Positions 22,001 through 32,026 of a DNA stretch of 64,000 nucleotides are shown piece after piece; position 1 is the stretch's first letter, and every line of letters starts with the position of its first letter. Below the pieces are notes generated by a model. It saw only the letters and a program-made list of their open reading frames with translations, was not told where the DNA came from and made no database searches. A program made the position numbers and the translations under genes. The DNA is taken from positions 186,001-250,000 of the forward strand of contig NZ_WPZY01000003.1 in NCBI RefSeq assembly GCF_013031405.1, read 5' to 3'. Source of the stretch: Ruegeria sp. HKCCD8929. Its GTDB lineage: Bacteria; Pseudomonadota; Alphaproteobacteria; Rhodobacterales; Rhodobacteraceae.

Positions 22001-23567
22001 CTGCCGCGACCCGAATGAGCAATTGCCGGACATCGCCCCGGGCCTCGCCCATGAGTTCACCGATGACATGCTGGATGACCTTCCCCAGCCCGCCAGTGAC
22101 GCCGTGCGGCAGGCCCGCAGCCAAAGGTCGGAGTTCGTGCACCTGCCCAAAGACGGCATGCCGGGCGACGCGTTCTCTGTCCTGCTGAAACAGCCCTTCG
22201 CGGTAGATGCGCCCCAGCCGCCTGCGCCGAGCCCGCCCCCGCCGCGCGAAACCAAGCCGCAACTGGCCTTCGATCATCGCCTTCAGCGCGTCATTTATGT
22301 GAAACCGGAAGATGCCGGTATGCCACAGCCGGTCGACGAACGCGCCATTCGGGATGTCGAGATCATGATGGAAAAAGGCGAGCTGCGCGAAGTTCCCGGC
22401 ATCATGGCAAGTGGCTTTCCGACCCCGTTTGAGCTGATCAGCGATGCCGGGCTGGTCGCGATGGCGCATGCCTGGCGCACCGGGCAGTGGACGCTGGTAC
22501 TGCAGATCTTCGACCACCTGCCCCAGGATTTTTTCGAAGAGGCCCTGAACACCTCCAAGCCCGATCTGGTCAGGGCTTTGCTTGAGATCTGGGCCGAGTT
22601 CCGGTTTTCCGGCTGTCTTGAGCGGTTGGCGAAGGGAGATTTGGACGACGTTCTGGCAAAGGCGACGGATGTCTACTCCAGCAGCATTATGGCAGGCTGC
22701 GCCCTTGATGCCATGATGCTGCAAGTGCCTTTCGGACGGGAATATTCAACGCTGAACGAAGACGCCAAGGCGCAGCTTTTCCCGTTCCTGCCCGGAGGCG
22801 ATGAGAAAATGGCCTGGAATGAGCGCGACCGCGCCGACCGGCTGCGGGCCAATCTGGGTATCCAGCAGCGGTTCGACGGGGGCGCGATGGATTTCGCGCC
22901 GCAAACCTATGGTCGCATCATCGCGCCACTCAACCCCTATGCCACGCCACTGGTGGAATATGTGCGGCTGGACCAGATGACACGTCAGGATGGCGGCCGC
23001 TTTGGCAGGGATCTGGCACGACTGCGCGAGCTTTTCGCTGAAATCCGGTTGCTGATTGCACCCGATCTGCGCGGGTTGGAACAGGTGGCGCACGGGTTGT
23101 CATCCTATGCCTCGGACGCAGCAGAGGCGCTGGCCAATGCAGGGATCGCAGCAGAGGTGTTGGGGGCCTACGCCTTTTTCCGCCCCGCCCGCGACCTGCC
23201 CGCGCTGGCCGATGCCGCCGAACGCTGGCGGCGCACGGTGAACGGGCTCTGGTCCTATGGGTCCTCACCGCCCGAGGGCTGGATGTCCGACGTGCGGGTG
23301 GATCATCAGGCCATGGCGGTGGCCGAGCGTCTGGACACACCCGAACTGGCGCTGTCGCTGCTGTGGCTCTTTGCCCCTGCCGAGCGGTATCGGGCGCAGG
23401 CCCAGCGTCGTCTGATACGACCCTATCAGGAGGCCTCGGGCAGATGTGGCGGTGATCTGCACGTCGCGCTGCGGCTGCTGCAACAGAGGGGGCTGCCGCT
23501 CGCGCAGAGCGCCTCGCTGGCGGCGCTCGCTGCCCACAGGGTGTCGGCAGAAGAGATTTTTTCGTGA
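19041..23567 (+). CDS. Large protein with two tandem STAND-type NTPase units and a helical C-terminus
   Basis: The ATG at 19041 follows GGAGG (19031-19035) and gives 1508 residues; the longer in-frame start at 18951 lies within the previous gene. After an N-terminal ~95-residue winged-helix-like domain and a linker come two homologous NTPase units. Each opens with F-x-G-R-E/D, has a Walker A GLPGIGKS (residues 205-212 and 642-649), a Walker B-like ILLDxLEVV (about 307-317 and 744-754), a sensor-like LISAGRR, and a winged-helix/helical tail ending in LCRDP. The period is exactly 437 residues (1311 bp). A proline-rich linker (APSPPPP) leads to a ~400-residue helical C-terminal domain. STAND proteins act as signal-gated switches; here the partners are proteases and a nuclease. 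Confidence 0.8.
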   Translation: MKVDPQNRDLLDKLRWVAAVSGGFNPVSALMEIGGAELAKTPTRMLDIVSLLRPDCTVERDDKQDLWLMRNSVRRKVLSHPSPFEGEGTYSERPTEVEQALAGTGPYAPDSIDGHVEATQEAEPLLDLIQVLDRAGPGAPAYSRVAALRGAVNRLQQAQANERALATGFFGRDTELDTIKEWLSSPSDWTETGTPPRLRTLHVSGLPGIGKSFLLERIIQIARQRDMVILRLDFDRSSLTVQDDHALFDELSRQIGNGLPRTAEALRQARLRRAETLADLEGLTRRGQSREIMGAIRDALSGFDGRFLILLDTLEVVRQRADVQVRLLFERLDRLAEFAGCPVCLISAGRRDSILPAEKRVAHHIDLTGLEDPVAETLLEKRGVNVENRPPILRIANGIPLRLVLASKSVELGARPDEDLPEGARGNQIEGYLYRAILSRVPRHLRDVALKGLVLHRINADALCQVVAPVLGMTLDGTQARRILDDLAHHHWLVRRDGPWLMHRSDIRSAILNLIYEDHFDEAHQIDRIAADWFVGVQDVTALYHQLQLCRDPGEPVPDIGSELALEFTDDMLGDLPPRASDAIRQARGERSDFGRRAESKPASDFVGREAELRVMRNWLSSPTEWVGKGKPAQLRTLHVSGLPGIGKSHLLDQIGRVAREREMVVLRLNFDRPSLAAGDDIAVMDELSRQIGNSLSGSAERLRQARLRTVEATAGLKNLPGRVQPREINDAIRDAVRGSGSTLVILLDALEVVRSRSEVRVQLLFERLDRLAELVGRPICLISAGRRESILPAEKRVAHHVGLIGLENSAVETLLERHGVDKEDRPSIVRIANGNPLRLMLAIKSLENGVKLDEKLIDDINEDQVEAYLYRRILDHVPNPVRDIAIKGLVLLRINSDVLRNVLAPVLELELDETDAERTVEDIKRELVWLVYEDGPWLVYRSDVRRAFLSLVYGEFPEVAQHINRKAAEWFTGVHDATALYHRLQLCRDPNEQLPDIAPGLAHEFTDDMLDDLPQPASDAVRQARSQRSEFVHLPKDGMPGDAFSVLLKQPFAVDAPQPPAPSPPPPRETKPQLAFDHRLQRVIYVKPEDAGMPQPVDERAIRDVEIMMEKGELREVPGIMASGFPTPFELISDAGLVAMAHAWRTGQWTLVLQIFDHLPQDFFEEALNTSKPDLVRALLEIWAEFRFSGCLERLAKGDLDDVLAKATDVYSSSIMAGCALDAMMLQVPFGREYSTLNEDAKAQLFPFLPGGDEKMAWNERDRADRLRANLGIQQRFDGGAMDFAPQTYGRIIAPLNPYATPLVEYVRLDQMTRQDGGRFGRDLARLRELFAEIRLLIAPDLRGLEQVAHGLSSYASDAAEALANAGIAAEVLGAYAFFRPARDLPALADAAERWRRTVNGLWSYGSSPPEGWMSDVRVDHQAMAVAERLDTPELALSLLWLFAPAERYRAQAQRRLIRPYQEASGRCGGDLHVALRLLQQRGLPLAQSASLAALAAHRVSAEEIFS

Positions 23568-23597
23568 TATGATAGATATTTGCAAAGGAGATTTGAT

Positions 23598-25568
23598 ATG
23601 ACCGACCGCGCATTTACCGAAAGCCTGAACCGGCTCGAAGGGCTGCGGGCAAACTGGGATTTCGACAAGCTGAAGCAGGTGATCGACGATGGCCCGCCGA
23701 TCCTGAAGGAGCTGGGGCTTGCCGATGCCGCAGCAACCAAGCAGATGCTCGACAGTGAGCCCGGGCAGCTTGAGGCGGCGGGCCACTCACCCGTCCAGCT
23801 CGAGGCGATCGTGCGCGCCGTTGGCCGGCCGCCGCTGCTGGTGCGCAACGGGCAGGTCGAGGGCAAGACCCAGCTCGGCGCCGATTTCGCGCAAGGCACC
23901 GACATCAAGATCACTAATATCGAACCGCTCATCCCCTCGGTGGGGCGTATCGAGTTCCGCAATCACGACATGACCTGGGGCGGCACCGGCTGGGTGATCG
24001 ACGAGGAAGACGATGGCAGCCTGCTGGTGATCACCAACCGCCATGTGGCCAAGCTGGTGGCGCGGCGCACCTTTCTGGGCGACGGCGTGTTTATGTTCGG
24101 CCCCGGCAACATCCAGTACGGCGCCGCCATCGACTTTCTGGAAGAGGTCGAGACCTCCGAGGATGACAGCCGCACCGTTCGCATCCAGAAATTCACCTAT
24201 ATCGCCGACGATATCTCGGCAGATGTGGCGCTGGCGCGGATCGACAAGCCGGGCGACGGGCTGGCCGTCACGCCCCTGCCCCGCGCCGAGGCGGATGCCG
24301 AGAACGGAGAGATGATCGCTGTCATCGGCTATCCGGCCTCGGACGGCTCGCGCAATGACCGGACGCAGATGGAGCGGTATTTTCAGGGCCTTTATGACGT
24401 CAAACGCTTTGCCCCGGGGTTTGTGCAGGTTGCTGACGATGCGTCGCGACTGGGTCACGATGCGACCACGCTGGGCGGCAATTCCGGCAGCCCGGTGATC
24501 AGCCTCGACAGCGGCAATGTGGTGGGGCTGCATTTCGCCGGACGCTTTGGGATCGGCAACAGCGCCGTACGGGTCTCCACCCTGACCGGATTGCTGGATG
24601 ACGGTGCGGCGGGGGATGTGCATCCGTCCGCAGGTGGTCCGACCGAAGCGCCCGAGGGACATGAAGCCGACCATTTTGCCGGGCGCGAGGGCTATGATGC
24701 CGAGTTCCTGCAGGTGGTGCCAGTGCCCCTGCCCAAACTGTCGGACCGGATCCCGCTCACCGCGCCCAGCGATGCCACGCCCGAGCGCCCGTTCGAGCTG
24801 CGGTATCAGCATTTCAGCGTGCTCTACGGCGGTGCGGTGAAGGGACCGCTGTTGACCGCGCTCAACGTTGACGGGGAGCAGACCAAACGGGTCAAGCGCG
24901 GATCGACCCGCTGGCGCAAGGACCTGCGCATTCCCGCAGAACAGCAGTTGGACAAAGCGGCCTACGGCCACGCCGATATCGACCGGGGTCATCTGGTGCG
25001 CCGCGCGATCACCAACTGGGGCGAAACCCACGAGACCGCCAAGCGCGCCAACAAGGACACGTTCCACTACACGGTGGCCAGCCCGCAGCATCAGGGATTC
25101 AACCAGAACCACCAGACCTGGCTGGGGCTGGAGGATTACATCATGGACAATGTGCGCACCCACGGGTTCCGCGCCAATGTGTTCACCGGCCCGATCTTTA
25201 CCGGCCACGAGCCGCCGCTGGGCGACACCGGCGCGCCGGTGCCGCTGGAGTATTTCAAGCTGGTCACCATGCTGGCCGAAGCGCCGGAAGAGGACGGCAT
25301 CCTGCGCCTGCACGCCACGGCCTATGTGTTGTCGCAGGGGCAGCTGATCCACGGCATGCTGTCGGATCGGGGTCATGTCGAGGCGGTCGAGGGATTTGCC
25401 TTTGGCGAGTACAAGACCTTTCAGGTGCGGATCAGCGACCTTGAAGCCGCGACCGGGCATGACTTCGGACAGCTTCGCGATTTCGATCCGCTGGCACGTG
25501 CGGATGGGACCGAGGCCGGCGAGGCGCTCGCCGTCACCATCTGGGATCTGGAGAATATCCGTCTGTGA
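23598..25568 (+). CDS. Trypsin-like protease fused to DNA/RNA non-specific (NUC1/DRGH) endonuclease
   Basis: From ATG 23598 (AGGAG at 23586-23590, 7-nt spacing) the protein has 656 residues. The N-terminal ~100 residues are helical. Residues ~120-330 form a trypsin-like protease with intact triad: H149 (ITNRHVAK), D209 (ADVALARI) and S296 (LGGNSGSPV). Residues ~390-650 form a beta-beta-alpha-metal endonuclease of the NUC1 type: the catalytic D462-R-G-H465 motif and the following N/Q-rich helix (SPQHQGFNQNHQTWLGLEDYI) that carries the metal-binding Asn. No signal peptide is present, unlike secreted NUC1 nucleases. The likely mode is proteolytic or conformational release of the nuclease when the upstream NTPase senses a trigger (inference). 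Confidence 0.85.
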   Translation: MTDRAFTESLNRLEGLRANWDFDKLKQVIDDGPPILKELGLADAAATKQMLDSEPGQLEAAGHSPVQLEAIVRAVGRPPLLVRNGQVEGKTQLGADFAQGTDIKITNIEPLIPSVGRIEFRNHDMTWGGTGWVIDEEDDGSLLVITNRHVAKLVARRTFLGDGVFMFGPGNIQYGAAIDFLEEVETSEDDSRTVRIQKFTYIADDISADVALARIDKPGDGLAVTPLPRAEADAENGEMIAVIGYPASDGSRNDRTQMERYFQGLYDVKRFAPGFVQVADDASRLGHDATTLGGNSGSPVISLDSGNVVGLHFAGRFGIGNSAVRVSTLTGLLDDGAAGDVHPSAGGPTEAPEGHEADHFAGREGYDAEFLQVVPVPLPKLSDRIPLTAPSDATPERPFELRYQHFSVLYGGAVKGPLLTALNVDGEQTKRVKRGSTRWRKDLRIPAEQQLDKAAYGHADIDRGHLVRRAITNWGETHETAKRANKDTFHYTVASPQHQGFNQNHQTWLGLEDYIMDNVRTHGFRANVFTGPIFTGHEPPLGDTGAPVPLEYFKLVTMLAEAPEEDGILRLHATAYVLSQGQLIHGMLSDRGHVEAVEGFAFGEYKTFQVRISDLEAATGHDFGQLRDFDPLARADGTEAGEALAVTIWDLENIRL

Positions 25569-25575
25569 TCCCCGG

Positions 25576-25595
25576 CGGGCGGTGCGGGCCGCCCG
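25576..25595. terminator. GC-rich hairpin at a convergent gene boundary
   Basis: CGGGCGG (25576-25582) pairs with CCGCCCG (25589-25595) across a 6-nt loop, between the nuclease stop (25568) and the dctM stop (25596). No T-run follows on either strand, so it is at best a weak terminator or transcript-end stabiliser. Confidence 0.45.
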
Positions 25596-26999
25596 TTACC
25601 CCGCCAGCGATGGCAGGTAGAGCACGATGGCCGGGAACGCCACAAGCAGCGCGATGGTGATGGCGTCGGCCACGAAGAACGGCGCCACGCCGCGAAACAC
25701 GTCCTGCACGCTTAGATCGGGGCGGACGCCCGCCACCACGAAACAGTTCAGGCCGATGGGCGGGGTAATCAGGCAGAACTCGGCCATCTTCACCACCAGA
25801 ATGCCGAACCAGATCGCGCACATCGGGCCGGACATGCCGAATGTGCTGTCGGCGGCGCTCACCGCCTCGCCTCCGTTCAGCGCCATCACCGCCGGGTAGA
25901 CCACCGGCAGGGTCAGCAGCAGCATGCCGATGGCATCCATGAACATGCCCAGCACCGCATAGGCCAGCAGGATGCAGATCAGGATCAGCATCGGCGACAT
26001 GGCCAGCGAGGTGATCCAGTCCGAGAACGCCCCCGGCAGGTCGGCAAAGCCCAGAAAGCGCACATAGATCAGCACGCCCCAGATGATCGAAAAGATCATC
26101 GCGGTCAGCTTGGCGGTTTCCAGCAGCGCCGATTTCAACTGCTCCCACCGCATGCCGTGAAACAGCGCAAAGCAGAGCACGATGAAGGCGCCGATGGCTC
26201 CGCCTTCGGTGGGGGTGCCCCAGGCCTGATCTCCGAACGGATTGTAGACAAAGCAGATGATGATCAGGATCACCGCTACGATGGGCAGCGCGCCGGGTAG
26301 CGCGGCGAAACGCTGGCGCCAGGTGAACCCGGTGACCGGCGGGCCGACGGTCTTGAACGCCACCGCGATGCCGACGATCAGCAAACCATAGATCACCGCC
26401 GAAAACGCGCCGGGGATGAAGCCCGCCAGCAGCAGCTTGCCCACGTCTTGCTCGACGATGATGGCGTAGATCACCAGAATGGCCGAGGGCGGGATCAGCG
26501 AGGCCAGAGTGCCGCCCGCCGCCACGACCCCGGCGGCGAAGCGTTTGTTGTAGCCGACATCCAGCATCTCGGGGATGGCGATGCGAGCGAAAACGGCGGA
26601 GGTGGCGACCGAGGCGCCCGATACGGCGGCAAAGCCTGCGGTGGCGAAGACGGTCGATACCGCCAGCCCGCCGGGCACCCAGGCGATCCAGCGCTTTGCG
26701 GCCTCGAACAGCGCCCGCGTGAGCCCGGCGTAATAGGCCAGATAGCCGATCAGGATGAAGGTGGGGATCAGGCTGAGCGTGTGCGAGGCGACCTTCGAAT
26801 GCGGCACCTGCCCCGCGGTCTTGACCGCAACGGTGATTGCCTTGCCGAAGCGTTCGGGGGCGTAGCCGAAGCGGGCCCAGAAGATCCACACGAGGCCGAT
26901 GAGCCCCGCCAGCCCGGCGGCAAAGGCCACGCGCATGCCCGCGACCACCATGACCAGCAGCCCGCCGGTGACCCAGAGGCCGATCTCGATCGTGTCCAT
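25596..26999 (-). CDS. TRAP transporter large permease (DctM)
   Basis: The 467-residue hydrophobic protein is the 12-helix large membrane subunit of a TRAP transporter, which imports organic acids with a Na+ gradient. DctM-type signatures include LIPPSAILVIYAIIVEQDVGKLLLAGFIPG and GMLLLTLPVVYPAVMALNGG, and the ITPPIGLNCFVVAGV helix. It starts 3 nt after the dctQ stop. Binding protein and small permease are just upstream, so the set is complete. Substrate cannot be determined; the binding protein belongs to the broad DctP family. Confidence 0.95.
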   Translation of the reverse strand: MDTIEIGLWVTGGLLVMVVAGMRVAFAAGLAGLIGLVWIFWARFGYAPERFGKAITVAVKTAGQVPHSKVASHTLSLIPTFILIGYLAYYAGLTRALFEAAKRWIAWVPGGLAVSTVFATAGFAAVSGASVATSAVFARIAIPEMLDVGYNKRFAAGVVAAGGTLASLIPPSAILVIYAIIVEQDVGKLLLAGFIPGAFSAVIYGLLIVGIAVAFKTVGPPVTGFTWRQRFAALPGALPIVAVILIIICFVYNPFGDQAWGTPTEGGAIGAFIVLCFALFHGMRWEQLKSALLETAKLTAMIFSIIWGVLIYVRFLGFADLPGAFSDWITSLAMSPMLILICILLAYAVLGMFMDAIGMLLLTLPVVYPAVMALNGGEAVSAADSTFGMSGPMCAIWFGILVVKMAEFCLITPPIGLNCFVVAGVRPDLSVQDVFRGVAPFFVADAITIALLVAFPAIVLYLPSLAG

Positions 27000-27002
27000 G
27001 CC

Positions 27003-27632
27003 CTACTCCTGCCCCTCGAGCTGCTCGGCCTCTGCCGCGGCCTGCGCCGCCGTGTCCTGTATCAGCGGCACCGCCACCGGCGCCTCAAGCCCCAGCAGGA
27101 AGGCGCGGCCATAGCCCCAGACCTGCAACACCAGCCGCAGGCACAGGACCGAGAACGCCACCGGCGCCAGCAGTTTTGCGGGCCAGATCGGGATGCCGAT
27201 GTCGATGGAGCTGTCGCGGCTCCAAAGTGGCACGCCGAAATCGAAGGAACGGTCGAAATGCGCCCAGCTGCCCCAGACCAGCGCGATCATCAGGATCAGG
27301 ATCAGCAGGACCGAGATCAGCTCGAACAGCCACAGCGCCCGGCCCCTCAGGCGTCCGATCATGATATCCATGCGGATGTGCCCGCCGTCGCGCTGCACGA
27401 AGGCAATGCCGAGAAAGGCAATCAGCGGCATCGCCTGTTCGATCCAGTCCACATAGCCGGGTAGCGGCGCGTTCATCGCGTTGCGCCCGCCGACCGAGAC
27501 CACCGCCAGCACCATCAGCGAGAACACCGCCAGCCCGCTGACCAGCGCCATCAACCGCTCAAGCCGCAAAAGCTGCCGGTCAAGACGGCTGAGCAGGCTG
27601 CCATCCTCCAGCACCGTGGCATGTCCTGCCAT
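27003..27632 (-). CDS. TRAP transporter small permease (DctQ)
   Basis: A 209-residue four-helix membrane protein matching DctQ small subunits, which join the binding protein and the large permease. Typical features are the N-terminal helix LMALVSGLAVFSLMVLAVVSVGGR and the second-helix block AMPLIAFLGIAFVQRDGGHIRMDIMIGRL. The periplasmic loop between helices 3 and 4 is longer than usual. The start has AAGGAG 7 nt upstream. It lies between dctP (72-nt gap with a hairpin) and dctM. Confidence 0.92.
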   Translation of the reverse strand: MAGHATVLEDGSLLSRLDRQLLRLERLMALVSGLAVFSLMVLAVVSVGGRNAMNAPLPGYVDWIEQAMPLIAFLGIAFVQRDGGHIRMDIMIGRLRGRALWLFELISVLLILILMIALVWGSWAHFDRSFDFGVPLWSRDSSIDIGIPIWPAKLLAPVAFSVLCLRLVLQVWGYGRAFLLGLEAPVAVPLIQDTAAQAAAEAEQLEGQE

Positions 27633-27671
27633 CGCAGAACTCCTTTGTTGAGGGGGAAATCCGGGCGGTCA

Positions 27672-27697
27672 GGCCGGGCACCAATGGGCGCCCGGCC
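27672..27697 (-). promoter_or_regulatory. Intercistronic hairpin between dctP and dctQ
   Basis: GGCCGGGC (27672-27679) pairs with GCCCGGCC (27690-27697) around a 10-nt loop, directly after the dctP stop. There is no U-tract. Such hairpins commonly protect the binding-protein transcript or reduce read-through into permease genes, giving excess DctP. Confidence 0.55.
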
Positions 27698-27703
27698 AAT
27701 CGC

Positions 27704-28720
27704 TTAGTTACCGCCGCGTTGCTGCAGCAGAGTGGCTTGAACCAGATCGTAGAGGTCCTGCGCAGGCAGGCCCTGACCGGACATATCGGCGATCCACTTC
27801 TCGCGGATCGGATCGGCGGCCTTGGCGCGGAACTCCTCGATCACCTCGTCAGAGATGTTCACTTTCTCGACGCCCTTCTCTTCCAGCACGCCGTCCCATT
27901 TCTTGAGCAGCTCGCCATAGTTGGCGAGGTAATGGGCGATGGCCTCGTCAATCGAGCTGTCCAGCGCCTCGCGATGCTCAGCGCTGAGCGCCTCATAGGC
28001 CTCGATATTGACCACAACGGGGCAATTCACGGTGCCCGGGTTCAGGTTCGCGGTCCACCAGTCGGCCTTGTTGATGGTGCCGAAGGACAGGTGCGCGTGC
28101 TGGGCAAAGGCCACGGTGTCGACCACGCCGGATTCCATCGCGTTGTAGGCCTCGGTCGCGGGCACCGAAGTGGGCACGCCGCCCACCGCCTCGAACGCCT
28201 GGCCCAGACCGCCGGTGGCGCGCACGCGCATACCGTCGAACTCGGCCAGCTGATCGCGCGGATCGCCGGTGCCGACCAGATTGTATTGCGGCATGGGCGA
28301 GGTCATGAGGATGCGCGCGTTCCACTGCGCCATTTCATCCTGCACCGCCGGGTGGCCATAGACGGCGTGGCTGACGGCGACCTCTTCCTCAAGCGTGTTC
28401 ACGCCCAAAAACGGCAGCTCCAGCACGGTGATCGCCCGGTTCTTGTCGCGGTGATACCCGGCGCAGAACTGCGCCATCTCGAAGGCACCGATCGAGATGC
28501 CGTCCAGATTCTCCTTGGGCTTGGATAGGCCGCCATAGCTGACATTCATGGTGAACTCGCCACCGGTTTTCTCGCTCACCAGCTCGGCCAGTTTTTCGAC
28601 ATGTTCGGTAAAGGCGCGGCGTTTACCCCAGACCGACACATTCCATTCGGTGGCGGCCGCTTCGGCGACAAAGGCAAAGCTCAGGGCGGCTACGGCCGCA
28701 CCGGTCAACATCTTGGTCAT
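27704..28720 (-). CDS. TRAP transporter substrate-binding protein (DctP family)
   Basis: The 338-residue periplasmic protein begins with a signal peptide (MTKMLTGAAVAALSFAFVAEAAA then TEWNVS) and shows DctP features: a helix with ENLDGISIGAFEMAQFC, the central GDPRDQLAEFDGMRVRATGGLGQAFEAVGGVPTS segment that contains the carboxylate-binding arginine, and SGVVDTVAFAQHAHLSFGTINKADWW. It is first in a dctPQM operon with a good ribosome-binding site (GGGAGAGAG 6 nt before ATG). The ligand is unknown; the arginine suggests a carboxylate. Confidence 0.93.
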   Translation of the reverse strand: MTKMLTGAAVAALSFAFVAEAAATEWNVSVWGKRRAFTEHVEKLAELVSEKTGGEFTMNVSYGGLSKPKENLDGISIGAFEMAQFCAGYHRDKNRAITVLELPFLGVNTLEEEVAVSHAVYGHPAVQDEMAQWNARILMTSPMPQYNLVGTGDPRDQLAEFDGMRVRATGGLGQAFEAVGGVPTSVPATEAYNAMESGVVDTVAFAQHAHLSFGTINKADWWTANLNPGTVNCPVVVNIEAYEALSAEHREALDSSIDEAIAHYLANYGELLKKWDGVLEEKGVEKVNISDEVIEEFRAKAADPIREKWIADMSGQGLPAQDLYDLVQATLLQQRGGN

Positions 28721-29193
28721 AATGGACTCTCTCCCTTGATTGCGGCCCTCTGGCAGGCCGCTTGCCGCTCAAGCTAGCGCCAACACCCCACCCTGCCAAC
28801 CCCCGGGGAGGCGGCGCCCCGGGTCATCCCCGCGGGCTCGCGGCGGCAACTGCCGTCCGCCGGGGCGGCGCGCAACAAAATGTCGCGGCGGTTGTGCCGC
28901 GCTTTACGATCCTCTCGCAGGGCTTGCGCAGCCGCCCGCCCATCGCGAGGCGAAATTCGTTGACTCGTTAGGCATTGAAAATGAACATGTTTGCGGAAAC
29001 GTCTTGCACTCGAATTTACAGAACCGGACGCAAGAGAGAAAAATATTTACACATAAACCGTTAGATTACGGTAATTTATTTCCTTATTTTCAGATCCGGG
29101 TATTATTTGCGCAGGGTAGGAACCGGATCGACAAAACCCGCGCCACGGGCGAAAACGGTCGCACAAATCTCAGTCAGAGGGAGGAGCCTCAGA
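28721..29193. promoter_or_regulatory. Divergent control region between dctP and acs
   Basis: A 473-bp gap. The left half (to about 28950) is very GC-rich with a small CCGGGG/CCCCGG hairpin (28803-28822). The right half (28951-29150) is markedly A/T-rich and should carry the acs promoter. It includes TTGACT at 28960-28965 and an inverted repeat ACCGT-6-ACGGT (29057-29072) in a very A/T-rich context. No protein-coding evidence was seen; the open frames crossing it are biased only by composition. The operator-like repeat is a candidate site for an acetate or carbon-status regulator. Confidence 0.4.
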
Positions 29194-31158
<1,965 letters not shown>

Positions 31159-31165
31159 GGGTGTG

Positions 31166-31849
31166 ATGGACGCTGCCGTAAAAACCACTCCCACCGTCCT
31201 GATCCTTCTCGGGCCTCCGGGCGCCGGGAAGGGCACGCAGGCCCGGATGCTGGAAGAGCAGTTCGGGCTGGTGCAGCTTTCCACCGGCGATCTGCTGCGC
31301 GAAGCCGTTGCCGCCGGGACCGAGGCAGGCAAGGCCGCCAAGGCGGTCATGGATGCGGGCGATCTGGTCAGCGATGGCATCGTCATCGCCATCCTGCGCG
31401 ACCGCATGGCCGACCCGGACTGCGCCAAGGGCGTGATCCTCGACGGTTTCCCGCGCACCACGGTACAGGCCGAGACGCTGGACGGGCTGCTGGCCGAGAC
31501 CGGGCAGCAGATCAACGCCGCCATCAGCCTTGAGGTCGAGGATGCCGAAATGGTCACCCGCATCTCGGGCCGCTACACCTGTGCGGGCTGCGGTGAAGGG
31601 TTCCACGACACATTCAAGCAGCCGGCGGTCGAAGGCAAATGCGACAAGTGCGGCAACACCGAGTTCAAGCGCCGCGCCGATGACAACGCGGAAACCGTGA
31701 AGTCGCGCCTGGCCGCGTATCACGCCCAGACCGCGCCGCTGATCGAATACTACGCCGGCCACGGTGTGCTGAAAAAGATCGACGCCATGGGACAGATCGA
31801 CGAGATCGCCCAGGGCCTCGCCGGAATCGTCAAGGGGGCGATGAACTAG
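31166..31849 (+). CDS. adk: Adenylate kinase
   Basis: Adk interconverts AMP + ATP and 2 ADP. The 227-residue protein has the P-loop GPPGAGKGTQ, the AMP-binding STGDLLREAV and LDGFPRT motifs, and a long LID domain with a four-cysteine zinc site (CAGC ... CDKC). ATG 31166 is chosen over the adjacent GTG 31163. It follows acs by 7 nt, which makes metabolic sense because Acs produces AMP. A second adk in the ribosomal protein cluster is common in related genomes, so this may be a dedicated copy; that cannot be tested within the window. Confidence 0.95.
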   Translation: MDAAVKTTPTVLILLGPPGAGKGTQARMLEEQFGLVQLSTGDLLREAVAAGTEAGKAAKAVMDAGDLVSDGIVIAILRDRMADPDCAKGVILDGFPRTTVQAETLDGLLAETGQQINAAISLEVEDAEMVTRISGRYTCAGCGEGFHDTFKQPAVEGKCDKCGNTEFKRRADDNAETVKSRLAAYHAQTAPLIEYYAGHGVLKKIDAMGQIDEIAQGLAGIVKGAMN

Positions 31850-32026
31850 GCGGGAAAGACCCCGGGGGACGGACCACTACCTTCCCCCAACCCCTGAGGA
31901 ATACCCGGATCAACCGCCCTGGCGGACCGGAGAAGGCATGCCTGCGGCCAGACGTTTGCGCAGGCGCATGGAGAGGGTTTGTCCGGCACCCGGACACCCC
32001 TGGAGAAAGCAAGGAGGAACCGCGTC
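31850..32026. promoter_or_regulatory. Leader region of the symporter operon with hairpins
   Basis: A 177-bp gap after adk. It contains a bulged stem (CATGCCTGCG 31937-31946 with CGCAGG/CATG 31959-31970) and a 7-bp hairpin TGTCCGG-CAC-CCGGACA (31980-31996) just before the ribosome-binding site of the DUF4212 gene. These could be 5'-leader structures or separate the acs-adk transcript from the symporter transcript. No U-tract is present. Confidence 0.35.

Noticed and set aside
25534..26889. 451-codon frame on the minus strand alongside dctM
   Set aside because: It is an out-of-frame shadow of the clearly hydrophobic DctM protein, rich in Arg, Gly and His.
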